This document shows positions 14,600-22,639 of a stretch of 22,649 nucleotides of DNA, piece after piece (within the stretch, counting starts at the first letter, position 1; each line of letters begins with the position of its first letter). Below the pieces are notes generated by a model. The model ran no database searches. It had not been told where the DNA came from and saw only the letters and a list, made by a program, of their open reading frames with translations. Source of the DNA: Treponema sp. (GTDB lineage Bacteria > Spirochaetota > Spirochaetia > Treponematales > Treponemataceae). Both the position numbers and the translations under genes were made by a program. Location: positions 1 through 22,649 of the forward strand of contig JAEDFA010000030.1 of assembly GCA_016293005.1 (NCBI GenBank). The letters are read 5' to 3'.

Positions 14600-15541
14600 A
14601 TGAAAAAAATTATTTTATCTTGCATTGCTCTTTCTATGATGGCAATGTCTTTCTTTGGATGTAAAAATTCTAATGTAATTAAAATCGGTGTCATTCAGCT
14701 TGTAGAACATTCTGCTCTTGATGCAAATTACAAGGGATTTGTTGACGGTTTAAAAGAAGCCGGTTATGTAGATGGTGAAAACATTAAAATCGATTACCAT
14801 AATGCTCAGGGAGAACAGGCAAACTGTGTTACAATTGCAGAAAAACTTATCAACGACCGCGATGATTTGATTTTTGCAATCGCAACTCCTGCAGCACAGG
14901 CCGTTGCAAATCTTACAAAAGATATTCCAATTCTTGTTTCTTCTGTTACAGATCCTGCTTCTGCAATGCTTGTAAATTCAAATGAAGCGCCAGGCGGAAA
15001 TGTCAGCGGAACTTCAGATTTAACTCCTTGCGCAATTCAGATGGAACTCCTTAAAAAACTTGTTCCTTCTGCAAAAACTGTCGGAATGCTTTTCTGCTCA
15101 AGTGAACAGAATTCTTACTTTCAGATTGCACTTGCAGAAAAAGCCTGCGATGACCTTGGTTTAAAATATATCGAAGCAACTGTTTCAAATTCAAACGAAA
15201 TCTATCAGGTTGTTCAAAACCTTTGTTCAAAAGTTGATGTAATTTATTCTCCTACAGATAATATGATTGCAAGCGGAATGTCGCTCGTTGCCCAAATTGC
15301 AAACGAAAAGAAAATTCCTGTAATCTGCGGTGAAGAAGGCATGGTAAACGCAGGTGGACTTGCAACTTACGGAATCAATTACTACGAACTTGGAAAACAG
15401 ACTGCAAAAATGGCTGTAAGAATTTTAAAAGATGGCGCAAAACCTTCAGATATGCCAATCGAATATCTTGAAAAATGCGATTTAAAAATCAATCAGGAAA
15501 CTGCTGATATTCTTGGAATTACAATTCCAGAGGACTTATAA
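14600..15541 (+). CDS. ABC importer substrate-binding lipoprotein (PF04392-like, TrpX type)
   Basis: A periplasmic/outer-leaflet binding protein of a type I importer. The start at 14600 gives MKKIILSCIALSMMAMSFFGC, a signal peptide with a spirochaete-style relaxed lipobox and lipidation at C21; TGGAG lies 6 nt upstream. An ATG at 14588 overlaps that RBS and is not preferred. The mature part (IKIGVIQLVEHSALDANYKGF, VTDPASAMLVNS, GGNVSGTSDLTP, VIYSPTDNMIASG, GGLATYGINYYELGKQTAKM) matches the ABC_sub_bind family. Some members bind tryptophan or tyrosine (TrpX of streptococci) and most have unknown ligands, so I do not name the substrate. The permease and ATPase genes follow. A hairpin after the stop may raise its yield relative to them. 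Confidence 0.9.
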   Translation: MKKIILSCIALSMMAMSFFGCKNSNVIKIGVIQLVEHSALDANYKGFVDGLKEAGYVDGENIKIDYHNAQGEQANCVTIAEKLINDRDDLIFAIATPAAQAVANLTKDIPILVSSVTDPASAMLVNSNEAPGGNVSGTSDLTPCAIQMELLKKLVPSAKTVGMLFCSSEQNSYFQIALAEKACDDLGLKYIEATVSNSNEIYQVVQNLCSKVDVIYSPTDNMIASGMSLVAQIANEKKIPVICGEEGMVNAGGLATYGINYYELGKQTAKMAVRILKDGAKPSDMPIEYLEKCDLKINQETADILGITIPEDL

Positions 15542-15556
15542 TTTTTACTCTAATTT

Positions 15557-15577
15557 GAAGGAAGTTAAAATTCCTTC
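15557..15577 (+). terminator. Intercistronic hairpin between binding-protein and permease genes
   Basis: GAAGGAA (15557-15563) pairs perfectly with TTCCTTC (15571-15577) around a 7-nt loop, 15 bp after the stop, followed by only TTTATT. It could be a partial terminator or a 3'-end stabiliser, giving more binding protein than permease. This is a common arrangement in ABC importer operons. Confidence 0.55.
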
Positions 15578-15607
15578 TTTATTGATACTACTTTTTTGGA
15601 GCAGGTG

Positions 15608-16585
15608 ATGGCTTTTTTAAATGCAATTGAAGGAGCAGTTGCTCAGGGAATTCTCTGGGGACTGATGACGCTCGGTGTTTATCTTACATTCAGAATTTTG
15701 AATGTTGCAGATATGACAGTCGATGGAAGTTTTGCAGCAGGTGGTGCTGTTTCTGCGGTTTTAATCGTAAATGGTTTTAATCCGGTTCTTTCGCTTTTTG
15801 TATCGTTTGTACTTGGAACTGTATGCGGACTTTGCACCGGCTTTATGAATACAAAATTAAAAATCAATATTCTTCTTGCAAGTATTTTAAGCCAGCTCGC
15901 CCTTTATTCAGTCAATATAAGAATAATGGGAAAACCGAATACGCCGCTTTTGGGTTCTTCAACTATGATGAAAGATTTGATTTGGTTATTTAAAGAAAAA
16001 CTTAATATAAATCTTTCATCTACGGTTTCATCGCTTATAATCGGAATTATCGTGATTCTTGTTGTAGTAGCAATTCTTTACTGGTTTTTGGGAACAGAAT
16101 ACGGAAGTGCAATTCGTGCAACTGGAAGCAACGAAAATATGGTTAGGGCAATGGGCGTAAACACTGATACAACAAAAATTATCGGACTTATGATTTCAAA
16201 TGGAATGGTTGCAATGTCCGGGGCATTAGTTGCTCAAAGTCAGGGATTTGCTGATGTTCAGATGGGAACTGGCGCGATTGTAATCGGTCTTGCTTCAATT
16301 ATTATCGGTGAAGTAATTTTTGGTTCGCATTTTGGATTTTGGTATACGCTTGTTTCAGTCGTTTTAGGTTCAGTTATCTACAGAATTGTAATCGCTGTGG
16401 TTCTTCAGTTAGGCTTAAAATCTTCCGATTTAAAACTTTTTACCGCGCTGATAGTTGCCGTTTCGCTTTCTGTTCCTGTATTAAAGCATGGAATCGACAA
16501 ACGCAGAAACGCATATAAAGGTCCTTACAACGAAAAAAATACGCGTCGTTCTGATGACAAATTTAAACACGGAATAGAAGGTTAG
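15608..16585 (+). CDS. ABC importer permease (BPD_transp_2 family)
   Basis: The membrane subunit of the importer. The start at 15608 (MAFLNAIEGAVAQG) has GGAG 6 nt upstream; in-frame TTG 15596 and GTG 15605 lie in or beside the RBS. The 325 residues contain about eight hydrophobic segments. GILWGLMTLGVYLTFRILNV, MTVDGSFAAGGAV and GTEYGSAIRATGSNENMVRAMG match the branched-chain-amino-acid/TrpY-like permease family, the last being the cytoplasmic loop that contacts the ATPase. The C-terminus is a charged tail (KRRNAYKGPYNEKNTRRSDD). It is transcribed between the binding protein and the ATPase, with 2 bp to the latter. Confidence 0.92.
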   Translation: MAFLNAIEGAVAQGILWGLMTLGVYLTFRILNVADMTVDGSFAAGGAVSAVLIVNGFNPVLSLFVSFVLGTVCGLCTGFMNTKLKINILLASILSQLALYSVNIRIMGKPNTPLLGSSTMMKDLIWLFKEKLNINLSSTVSSLIIGIIVILVVVAILYWFLGTEYGSAIRATGSNENMVRAMGVNTDTTKIIGLMISNGMVAMSGALVAQSQGFADVQMGTGAIVIGLASIIIGEVIFGSHFGFWYTLVSVVLGSVIYRIVIAVVLQLGLKSSDLKLFTALIVAVSLSVPVLKHGIDKRRNAYKGPYNEKNTRRSDDKFKHGIEG

Positions 16586-16587
16586 TT

Positions 16588-17370
16588 ATGCTGAAACTTA
16601 CAAATATCACAAAAACTTTTAATCCCGGAACGATTACAGAAAAAAAAGCGCTTCGGGGAATCGATTTAACGCTTGAAGACGGAGATTTTGTAACTGTTAT
16701 CGGTGGAAATGGTGCCGGAAAATCTACTCTTTTAAATTTAATTGCCGGTGTTCACTATACAGATACAGGTTCAATCGAATTAGATGGAATGAATCTTACT
16801 CATAAGCCTGAATATTACCGTGCGCGATTTCTTGGACGCGTTTTTCAAGACCCGATGATGGGAACTGCCGCAAATATGGGAATCGAAGAAAATCTTGCGA
16901 TGGCATACAGGCGGGGAAAAAGACGCGGTTTAAAGTGGCATATTAAATCTTCTGAAAAAGATATTTATAAAAATCAGTTAAAACTTCTTGATTTGGGGCT
17001 TGAAAACAGAATGACGGCAAAAGTCGGGCTTCTTTCAGGCGGTCAACGGCAGGCACTTACGCTTTTGATGTCATGTCTTCAAAAACCAAGACTTCTTCTT
17101 CTTGATGAACACACAGCAGCTTTGGATCCTAAAACTGCTGCAAAAGTTCTTGAACTTACGGAAGAATTCGTAAATCGCGATCACCTTACAACTTTTATGG
17201 TAACGCATAATATGAAAGACGCAATCCGCTACGGAAACCGTCTTATCATGATGATGGATGGAAAAATCGTTTTTGATGTGCGCGGAGAAGAAAAAAAGAA
17301 TCTTACGGTGGAAGATTTGCTTGAAAAATTCAGTACAAGCGGAGTTGTAAGCGATAAACTTTTAAGTTAG
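16588..17370 (+). CDS. ABC importer ATP-binding protein
   Basis: The ATPase subunit that powers the importer encoded by the two preceding genes. The 260-residue protein has Walker A GGNGAGKST (39-47), Q-loop FQDPMMGTAANM (from 86), signature LSGGQ (149-153), Walker B LLLLDEH (169-175, catalytic E174) and H-loop H207. The wording FQDPMMGTAANMGIEENL and LLDEHTAALDP is typical of the ATPase that accompanies PF04392 binding proteins (TrpZ-like). A GAAGG run at the permease 3' end serves as RBS. A strong terminator follows the stop codon by 18 bp. Confidence 0.94.
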   Translation: MLKLTNITKTFNPGTITEKKALRGIDLTLEDGDFVTVIGGNGAGKSTLLNLIAGVHYTDTGSIELDGMNLTHKPEYYRARFLGRVFQDPMMGTAANMGIEENLAMAYRRGKRRGLKWHIKSSEKDIYKNQLKLLDLGLENRMTAKVGLLSGGQRQALTLLMSCLQKPRLLLLDEHTAALDPKTAAKVLELTEEFVNRDHLTTFMVTHNMKDAIRYGNRLIMMMDGKIVFDVRGEEKKNLTVEDLLEKFSTSGVVSDKLLS

Positions 17371-17388
17371 TTTTTTTTGATTTTGATT

Positions 17389-17434
17389 AAAAAAGGACTT
17401 TAAAGAATGTGCATATTCTAAAAAGTCCTTTTTT
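17389..17434. terminator. Bidirectional intrinsic terminator
   Basis: A perfect 13-bp stem (AAAAAAGGACTTT at 17389-17401 with 17422-17434) is topped by a second perfect 5-bp stem AGAAT/ATTCT around the loop GTGCAT. A-rich and T-rich flanks give a U-tract on both strands. It serves both the importer operon (+) and the gat genes (-), ending 4 bp from the gatB stop. Confidence 0.9.
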
Positions 17435-17438
17435 GTTT

Positions 17439-18971
17439 TTAAAGTGTTGAAAGTTTTTGATTGATAAGCTTTGTGGCTTCGCCAGGATTTGCTTTTCCTT
17501 GTGATGCTTTCATAACTTGTCCCATAAGCCAGCCGACAACATTTGTTTTTCCTTTTTTGAAATCTTCAATAGCTTTAGGATTATTCTGGATTACTTCGTC
17601 AACGATTTTTTCGATTGCACCAGAATCGCTTACAACTTCAAAGCCTTTTTCTTTTATGATTTCAGATGGAAGAGCGTTTGTTTCAAGCATTTGCGCAAAA
17701 ATTTCTTTTCCTTGTTTTGAAGTGATTCTTTTTTCTTCAAGGGCATCTGAAAGTTCTGCAATGTGTTTTGGCGTAATTGAAATGTCGTTTATAGTCTGTT
17801 TTTTTTCATTTAGAACGGCAAGAAGTTCTGCGATTATGAGATTTGCAGTTCTTTTAGGATTTTTTGATTGTTCTGCAGCTTCTTCGTACCAAAGGGAAAG
17901 TTCACGCGTTCCTGTCAAAACTTCTGAGTCGAATTGAGTGAGTTTGTATTCTTCTTGAAATCGGACGCGTTTTTGTTCTGGAAGTTCACCGACTTTTTCT
18001 GCGGCTTTTTCAACGAGCTCTGCGCTTACTGTAAAAGGTTTGATGTCTGGTTCAACGACAAATCTGTAATCTACGAAAGAATTTTTTGTTCGCTGAATTA
18101 CAGTTTGACCTTCAGCCTCGTTCCAGCCCATTGTATTTTTAAAACCTGGATTGAATTCTTTTCGGTCTTCCTGGAATTCTTTTAATTGGCGTTTTGCTTC
18201 GTATGTGCAGGCATCTTTTATCGCTTTAAAAGAGTTTAAGTTTTTGATTTCGGAAATTGGAGTGTGATAGAGTTTTCCGTCTTCCCAGACATTTAAGTTG
18301 ATATTTGCATCGCATCTCATGTTTCCTTCTTCGAGATTTCCTTTTGTTACTTTTACATAACGAAGAATTTCCTGAACTGTTTGCATAAAAAGCGCTGCTT
18401 CTTCCGGACTTGTCATGTCGGGTTTTGTTACGATTTCGATTAAAGGAGTGCCTGAACGGTTGTAATCGATGTAAGAATGTTTTCCTTCCAGATGGAGAGA
18501 TTTTCCTACATCTTCTTCAAGGTGAATTCGTTCGATTCTGATGCGGCGGTATTTGTTGTCGATGATACAGTTTTCACCTGCAAAATTTTCTGTGCGGCAA
18601 TTTTTTTCGCCTGGCTGTTCTTCTTTTGGATAGTGAACGAGCGGTAAATCTACAAAACCGTCTGTGCAAAGCGGAAGATCGTATTGCGTAATTTGATAGC
18701 CTTTTGCAAGGTCTGGATAGAAATAATGCTTTCTGTCGAATTTTGTGTATGAAGCGATGTCACAATTTAAGGCGAGCCCGGCAACTGCTCCAAGTTCTAC
18801 ATAACCTTTTGAAACGCGCGGCATAGCTCCTGGAAGCCCAAGACAAACTGGACAAACGCGTGTGTCCGGCATTCCTCCGTAGCGGTTTTCACAGGCGCAG
18901 AATGCTTTTGTTTTAGTTAAAAGCTGTGTATGGATTTCGCATCCGATTACGATTTCGTATTTATCTATCAT
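17439..18971 (-). CDS. gatB: Asp-tRNA(Asn)/Glu-tRNA(Gln) amidotransferase subunit B
   Basis: The kinase/tRNA-binding subunit of GatCAB, which phosphorylates and amidates mischarged Glu-tRNA(Gln) or Asp-tRNA(Asn). The 510-residue protein opens with EIVIGCEIHTQLLTKTKAF. A zinc-type Cys set (FCACENRYGG, RVCPVCLGLPGAMP), then KHYFYPDLAKGYQITQYD and the catalytic-cradle block RIHLEEDVGKSLH with YNRSGTPLIEIVT follow. The YqeY-like tail ends in NVVGWLMGQVMKASQGKANP. A Cys-containing insertion of about 20 residues sits before RRIRIERIHLEED. The ATG follows AGAGG by 7 nt. It lies 39 bp after gatA. Confidence 0.96.
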   Translation of the reverse strand: MIDKYEIVIGCEIHTQLLTKTKAFCACENRYGGMPDTRVCPVCLGLPGAMPRVSKGYVELGAVAGLALNCDIASYTKFDRKHYFYPDLAKGYQITQYDLPLCTDGFVDLPLVHYPKEEQPGEKNCRTENFAGENCIIDNKYRRIRIERIHLEEDVGKSLHLEGKHSYIDYNRSGTPLIEIVTKPDMTSPEEAALFMQTVQEILRYVKVTKGNLEEGNMRCDANINLNVWEDGKLYHTPISEIKNLNSFKAIKDACTYEAKRQLKEFQEDRKEFNPGFKNTMGWNEAEGQTVIQRTKNSFVDYRFVVEPDIKPFTVSAELVEKAAEKVGELPEQKRVRFQEEYKLTQFDSEVLTGTRELSLWYEEAAEQSKNPKRTANLIIAELLAVLNEKKQTINDISITPKHIAELSDALEEKRITSKQGKEIFAQMLETNALPSEIIKEKGFEVVSDSGAIEKIVDEVIQNNPKAIEDFKKGKTNVVGWLMGQVMKASQGKANPGEATKLINQKLSTL

Positions 18972-19010
18972 ATTTAGCCTCTGTAAAATTGTATGTAATC
19001 TTTTGAAGCG

Positions 19011-20519
19011 TTACGCCTCGTTTTGTTTTAACGGTATTCCGCAGCCCGGATGCTCGTCTTCCCACGCCTGCGCAATCTGAAGAAGTTTTGCCTCGCTGAA
19101 CATAGGACCTGCAAATTGAATTCCGACTGGCATATTGTCTGTGGAAGCGGCTTTTCCTGCCGGGATGCTTATAGAAGGAATTCTTGCAAGGTTTACAAAA
19201 ACTGTGTACATATCGCTTAAATACATTTCAAGCGGGTCGTCGATTTTTTGACCGAGTTTGAAAGCCGGAGTAGGGCAGGTTGGAACTAAAATCATGTCGT
19301 AATTTTCAAAAAGAGATGCGATTTCCTTTTGAATTCTTGCGCGAACTGTCATTCCTTTTTTATAAGTGTCACCTGAAAACTGTTCAGAAAGAACATAATT
19401 TCCGATTACGATTCGTCTTTTTACTTCAGGACCAAAACCTGATGAGCGAGTATCTACAAAAAGATCGTCGTAGCCAGTACCGTTATCGATTCTGTTTCCG
19501 TATCTGATTCCGTCGAATCGGCTTAAATTTGAAGCGGCTTCTGAAAGAGCGATTACATAATAAGAAGCGATTGATGCGTCGAGAACTGGAAGATTTACTT
19601 CGTCAATTTGCGCTCCTTTTGATTTGAACCAGGCGATTGTTTCGTCAAAAATTATTTTTACATCAGAATCAAGACCTTTTGTTTGAAGGAACTGTTTTGG
19701 GATTGCAATTTTTAATGAAGAAAGTTTACTGTAAGGCGTTAAATTTTTAAGTTCTTCTTTGTTTGGAAGGTCATACGAAGTGTCGTCGTAAAAATCTTCT
19801 CCAGACATGCAGAAAAGCGGAAGTGCGATATCTTTTGGAGTTCTGCCTAAAATTCCTACTTGATCGAGAGAAGAACCGTAAGCGACAACGCCCCAGCGTG
19901 AAAGAACTCCGTAAGTTGGTTTTAATCCGTAAATTCCGCAGTAACTTGCAGGAAGACGAACTGAGCCACCAGTTTCTGTTCCGATTCCGAAGAGTGCCTG
20001 ATTTGAACTTACAGCAGCCGCAGAACCTCCTGAAGAACCGCCTGAAACATATTCGCGGTTGACTGGATTTCTTGTAGCACCGTAAGAAGAATATTCTGTT
20101 GAAGAACCCATTGCAAATTCGTCTTGATTACAGCGGCCTAGAACAATTGCTCCGGCGTTTTCAAGGCGATTTATAACGGTTGCGTTGTACGGTGCTGTGT
20201 ATCCTTCAAGAATTTTTGAGCCGCATGTTAATTTGTGTCCTTTTGAAGAAATATTGTCTTTGTTTGCAAATGGAAGTCCTAAAAGCGGTTTTTCTGAAAA
20301 AAGTTTGTCGAGTGAGCCGTCTTTTCTTGCCTGTAAAATTAATTTGTCTGCTTCTTCGGCTTTTGAAAGCGCATCAGGATAAATTTCTAGGAAAGCGTTG
20401 AGCGGAGTTTTAGATTCTTTGTCTTTTTCGAAAGTTTCTATTGAGGATTTTACTAAAGAAACGCTTGTGATTTCGCCGCTTTTTAAAGCGCTGATTGTTT
20501 CGTCGATTGTGTATGTCAT
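19011..20519 (-). CDS. gatA: Asp-tRNA(Asn)/Glu-tRNA(Gln) amidotransferase subunit A
   Basis: The glutaminase subunit of GatCAB; it releases ammonia from glutamine for GatB. The amidase-signature catalytic triad is present: K87 (LPFANKDNI), cis-Ser S162 (GGSSGGSAAAV) and nucleophile S186 (TETGGSVRLPA), with the usual 24-residue spacing between the serines. The 502-residue length is normal, and the ending MPVGIQFAGPMFSEAKLLQIA is typical of GatA. The ATG follows CAGGAAA by 8 nt. It lies between gatC (51 bp upstream) and gatB in one probable operon. Confidence 0.97.
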   Translation of the reverse strand: MTYTIDETISALKSGEITSVSLVKSSIETFEKDKESKTPLNAFLEIYPDALSKAEEADKLILQARKDGSLDKLFSEKPLLGLPFANKDNISSKGHKLTCGSKILEGYTAPYNATVINRLENAGAIVLGRCNQDEFAMGSSTEYSSYGATRNPVNREYVSGGSSGGSAAAVSSNQALFGIGTETGGSVRLPASYCGIYGLKPTYGVLSRWGVVAYGSSLDQVGILGRTPKDIALPLFCMSGEDFYDDTSYDLPNKEELKNLTPYSKLSSLKIAIPKQFLQTKGLDSDVKIIFDETIAWFKSKGAQIDEVNLPVLDASIASYYVIALSEAASNLSRFDGIRYGNRIDNGTGYDDLFVDTRSSGFGPEVKRRIVIGNYVLSEQFSGDTYKKGMTVRARIQKEIASLFENYDMILVPTCPTPAFKLGQKIDDPLEMYLSDMYTVFVNLARIPSISIPAGKAASTDNMPVGIQFAGPMFSEAKLLQIAQAWEDEHPGCGIPLKQNEA

Positions 20520-20570
20520 AATTTTTTCCTGTAAAATTCAATTTTTAAAATAAAATATGGCAGATTTCTT

Positions 20571-20873
20571 TTAAGATTCAAGAACTTTTGGAACTTGAAA
20601 GTAGCCGTCCATGAAATTTTTTGAAATGTTTTTTACATCCGGGATATTAAGCCCTTCAACACATGAATCTTCTCTAAGTTTTTCTGCCTGAGTAGATGGA
20701 TATGCGTCGTAAGGATTTTCGCTGTCGTCGTATTTTGAAAGAATGTCGAAATAACCGATGATTTCGTCAACCTGTTTTTTTAATGTTTCGATATTTGTGC
20801 TTTCCGGTGAAAGTCTTGAAAGATACAGAAGATTGTTTAAAACTTCTTCGTCGATTTTTTTGTGAGTACTCAT
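20571..20873 (-). CDS. gatC: Asp-tRNA(Asn)/Glu-tRNA(Gln) amidotransferase subunit C
   Basis: A small subunit that stabilises the GatA-GatB complex. From the ATG at 20873 (MSTHKKIDEEVLNNLLYLSRL) it has 100 residues, a normal GatC size. Helix-forming LNNLLYLSRLSPES and the ending NFMDGYFQVPKVLES are characteristic. The frame is open 12 codons further upstream, but that stretch contains the promoter. There is no Shine-Dalgarno; a perfect TATAAT box ends 7 nt before the ATG, so the mRNA is probably leaderless. It is the first gene of gatCAB. Confidence 0.93.
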   Translation of the reverse strand: MSTHKKIDEEVLNNLLYLSRLSPESTNIETLKKQVDEIIGYFDILSKYDDSENPYDAYPSTQAEKLREDSCVEGLNIPDVKNISKNFMDGYFQVPKVLES

Positions 20874-20880
20874 GATGAAA

Positions 20881-20909
20881 ATTATAGAAGAATTTAGATT
20901 TTTGTACAA
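20881..20909 (-). promoter_or_regulatory. Promoter of gatCAB abutting the start codon
   Basis: On the minus strand, TTGTAC (20909-20904), a 17-bp spacer and a perfect TATAAT (20886-20881) are followed by only 7 nt before the gatC ATG. Initiation would fall at the start codon. The -35 is part of TTGTACAA, as in the suf promoter. Confidence 0.65.
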
Positions 20910-20934
20910 TTACTAAAAGAGGCATTAAAAAAAA

Positions 20935-21462
20935 TCAGTTTTTTTGAGAGGGTTTTGTAAATTTCCAGAATTTCGGGGCTTTGTAATCGATTTTCCATGT
21001 TCCTGTGTAAAAACCGTTTTCATTTGCTTCGGGGTAGACAAAAATTACTTTAAGCGGATTTTCTGTGCTGTAGGAAAAAATATTTGATTCCCATTGATTT
21101 TTGTTCGGGATTGTGGAATAAAACTGTTCTTCTTTTGGAGTGTAAACGCTGAAGTTGTATTTTCCGGGTTTTAAATTCAAATGAATTGCCATTCCGCCTG
21201 AAAGATAAATTTTATTTTTGAAATAATATGCTTTTCCAGGAATTGAAACCCATTCGTAACAGATTTTAACTTTTTCGCTTTTTGTGATGTCGTTTCCGTT
21301 TTCATCCTGAATTTTTAAAAAGCATCTGATTTGATTTAAATCTTCTGAATTTTCCGGGCGGTAAATTATGAGTTCCCAGGGATTGAATTTGAGGCTGGTT
21401 TTTTCAGGAAATACTTGAATTGTGAAAAAAAATAAAAGATAAATCAGAAAGATTTTTTTCAT
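20935..21462 (-). CDS. Exported protein of unknown function
   Basis: A 175-residue product with a signal peptide: MKKIFLIYLLFFFTIQVFPEK, with cleavage likely after the FP/E region and no lipobox Cys. The mature part is rich in aromatic residues and predicted beta strands (FNPWELIIYRPE, YYFKNKIYLSGGMAIHLNLKPGKYNFSVYTPKEEQ, FYTGTWKIDYKAPKFWKF). LKPGKYNFSVYTP resembles a beta-sandwich strand pair of carboxypeptidase-regulatory-like or Ig-like folds, but I recognise no family. It has two Cys in the mature part, no membrane anchor and no repeats. It stands alone between gatC and the divergent AEC gene. The start is supported by the signal peptide; a TATAAA box lies 8 nt upstream and there is no Shine-Dalgarno. 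Confidence 0.8.
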   Translation of the reverse strand: MKKIFLIYLLFFFTIQVFPEKTSLKFNPWELIIYRPENSEDLNQIRCFLKIQDENGNDITKSEKVKICYEWVSIPGKAYYFKNKIYLSGGMAIHLNLKPGKYNFSVYTPKEEQFYSTIPNKNQWESNIFSYSTENPLKVIFVYPEANENGFYTGTWKIDYKAPKFWKFTKPSQKN

Positions 21463-21470
21463 AGAACAAT

Positions 21471-21479
21471 TTTATATCA
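21471..21479 (-). promoter_or_regulatory. Extended -10 promoter of the exported-protein gene
   Basis: TGATATAAA on the minus strand gives an extended -10 (TG-N-TATAAA) ending 8 nt before the ATG at 21462. No good -35 is seen. The predicted transcript start is within a few bases of the start codon. Confidence 0.45.
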
Positions 21480-21524
21480 TAAAGAAGAATTTTTACAGTA
21501 AGAAATCAAGATGAGAAAAAATTG

Positions 21525-21553
21525 ATGACATTTTTTTAGAAAAGTTGTATACC
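21525..21553 (+). promoter_or_regulatory. Possible promoter of the AEC transporter gene
   Basis: ATGACA (21525-21530, 5 of 6 to TTGACA), a 17-bp spacer and TATACC (21548-21553, 4 of 6) are followed by 7 nt before the ATG at 21561. No Shine-Dalgarno lies between them. Confidence 0.45.
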
Positions 21554-21560
21554 ATTTTTA

Positions 21561-22568
21561 ATGCTTTCTGATTTGCTTTTTTCGATAAATGCTGTTTTTC
21601 CTATAATTCTTGTTGCATCCTTTGGTTTTATTGCACGAAAACTTAATATTATTGACGATGCGTTTGTAAAATCCGGGAACAAATTCTGTTTTCGCTTTGG
21701 ATTTTTTGCGATGATGTTCGTGAATATTTATAAAATAGAAAGTCTTGATAAAATCAGATGGAATGTCGTGCTTTTTGCTGTAATTTCTGTTCTTGCGCTT
21801 TTTTTTATAGGACTTTTTTGGATTGTTTTTTTTGAAAAAGATCCGCGTCAAAAAGGAGTAATCCATCAGGCGTTTTACCGTTCAAATTATGCAACAATCG
21901 GAATTCCGCTTGCATTTAACATTGTTGGTGAAGAAGGACTTTTGCTTGCATCCCTCATTTCAGCGTTTTCAGTTCCGGCTTTCAACATTCTTGCAGTAAT
22001 TTCTCTTTCGGCATTTAACAGAACTGAATCAAACGGAAAAAAAACAAACCTTTTCATTCACATTTTAAAAGAAATCGTAAGAAATCCGCTCATTCAGGGT
22101 GTTGCGCTTGGAATGTTTTGCGTTATCATAAGGCCTTTTTTTGGTGGCTGGAGGTTTTCAACAGGAAATCTTAAGTTTATTTTTAAGGCCTTTGAAGCGC
22201 TTGGAAGCATTGCTCCGTGGTTTTCTCTTATAATTTTAGGCGGGCAGTTTAAATTTTCTTCTGTAAAAAGACTTTTGCCTCAGATTTCTGTGAGCGTTTT
22301 TGCCCGTTTGATTTTGGCGCCAGCGGTTGGAATGTTGATTTGCATTTTTCTTCCGCCGATTTTTGGTTTTCCTTCGTTTTCTTCAGCAGAGTACGCATCG
22401 TTGTTCGGGCTTTTTGCAACTTCAGAAGCAGTCGCAAGCATTTCAATGGCAGATCAGATGAACGGCGACAGCGAACTTGCAGGACAAATTCTTGTGTGGA
22501 CTACAGTTTTTTCAAGTCTTACGCTGTTTTTGTTCGTGGCATTTTTCAGACACATCGGAATTTTTTAA
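21561..22568 (+). CDS. AEC-family transporter (auxin efflux carrier/malate permease-like)
   Basis: An inner-membrane carrier of 335 residues with about ten hydrophobic segments in two halves, as expected for the AEC family (organic-anion carriers such as malate permeases). SINAVFPIILVASFGFIARKLNIID at the N-terminus, FYRSNYATIGIPLAFNIVGEEGL in the first half (the N-x-G/A-x-x-G-x-P unwound-helix motif) and the final VWTTVFSSLTLFLFVAFF are family features. PWFSLIILGGQF starts the second half. The substrate cannot be read from sequence. The start has no Shine-Dalgarno but the reading frame and first helix fit. Divergent from the exported-protein gene; monocistronic as far as the window shows. 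Confidence 0.9.
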   Translation: MLSDLLFSINAVFPIILVASFGFIARKLNIIDDAFVKSGNKFCFRFGFFAMMFVNIYKIESLDKIRWNVVLFAVISVLALFFIGLFWIVFFEKDPRQKGVIHQAFYRSNYATIGIPLAFNIVGEEGLLLASLISAFSVPAFNILAVISLSAFNRTESNGKKTNLFIHILKEIVRNPLIQGVALGMFCVIIRPFFGGWRFSTGNLKFIFKAFEALGSIAPWFSLIILGGQFKFSSVKRLLPQISVSVFARLILAPAVGMLICIFLPPIFGFPSFSSAEYASLFGLFATSEAVASISMADQMNGDSELAGQILVWTTVFSSLTLFLFVAFFRHIGIF

Positions 22569-22611
22569 TTTATTTTTTGAAAACAAAACTCTTATTTTAG
22601 AAAAATTTTAG

Positions 22612-22639
22612 AATTCTGACTGATAATAAAGTTAGAATT
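22612..22639 (+). terminator. Possible terminator after the AEC gene
   Basis: AATTCTGAC (22612-22620) pairs with GTTAGAATT (22631-22639) over nine positions with one G-U, around a 10-nt loop. GAAGATTTTT follows and runs off the window. It is AT-rich with a T-run slightly displaced from the stem, so confidence is low. Confidence 0.4.

Noticed and set aside
17461..17937. 158-codon open frame antisense to gatB (and similar long antisense frames inside sufS 10116-10508, sufB 13031-13396 and gatA 19763-20062)
   Set aside because: Each lies wholly inside a confidently identified gene, and the products have the low-complexity Phe/Ser/Leu/Arg composition typical of reverse-strand shadows.
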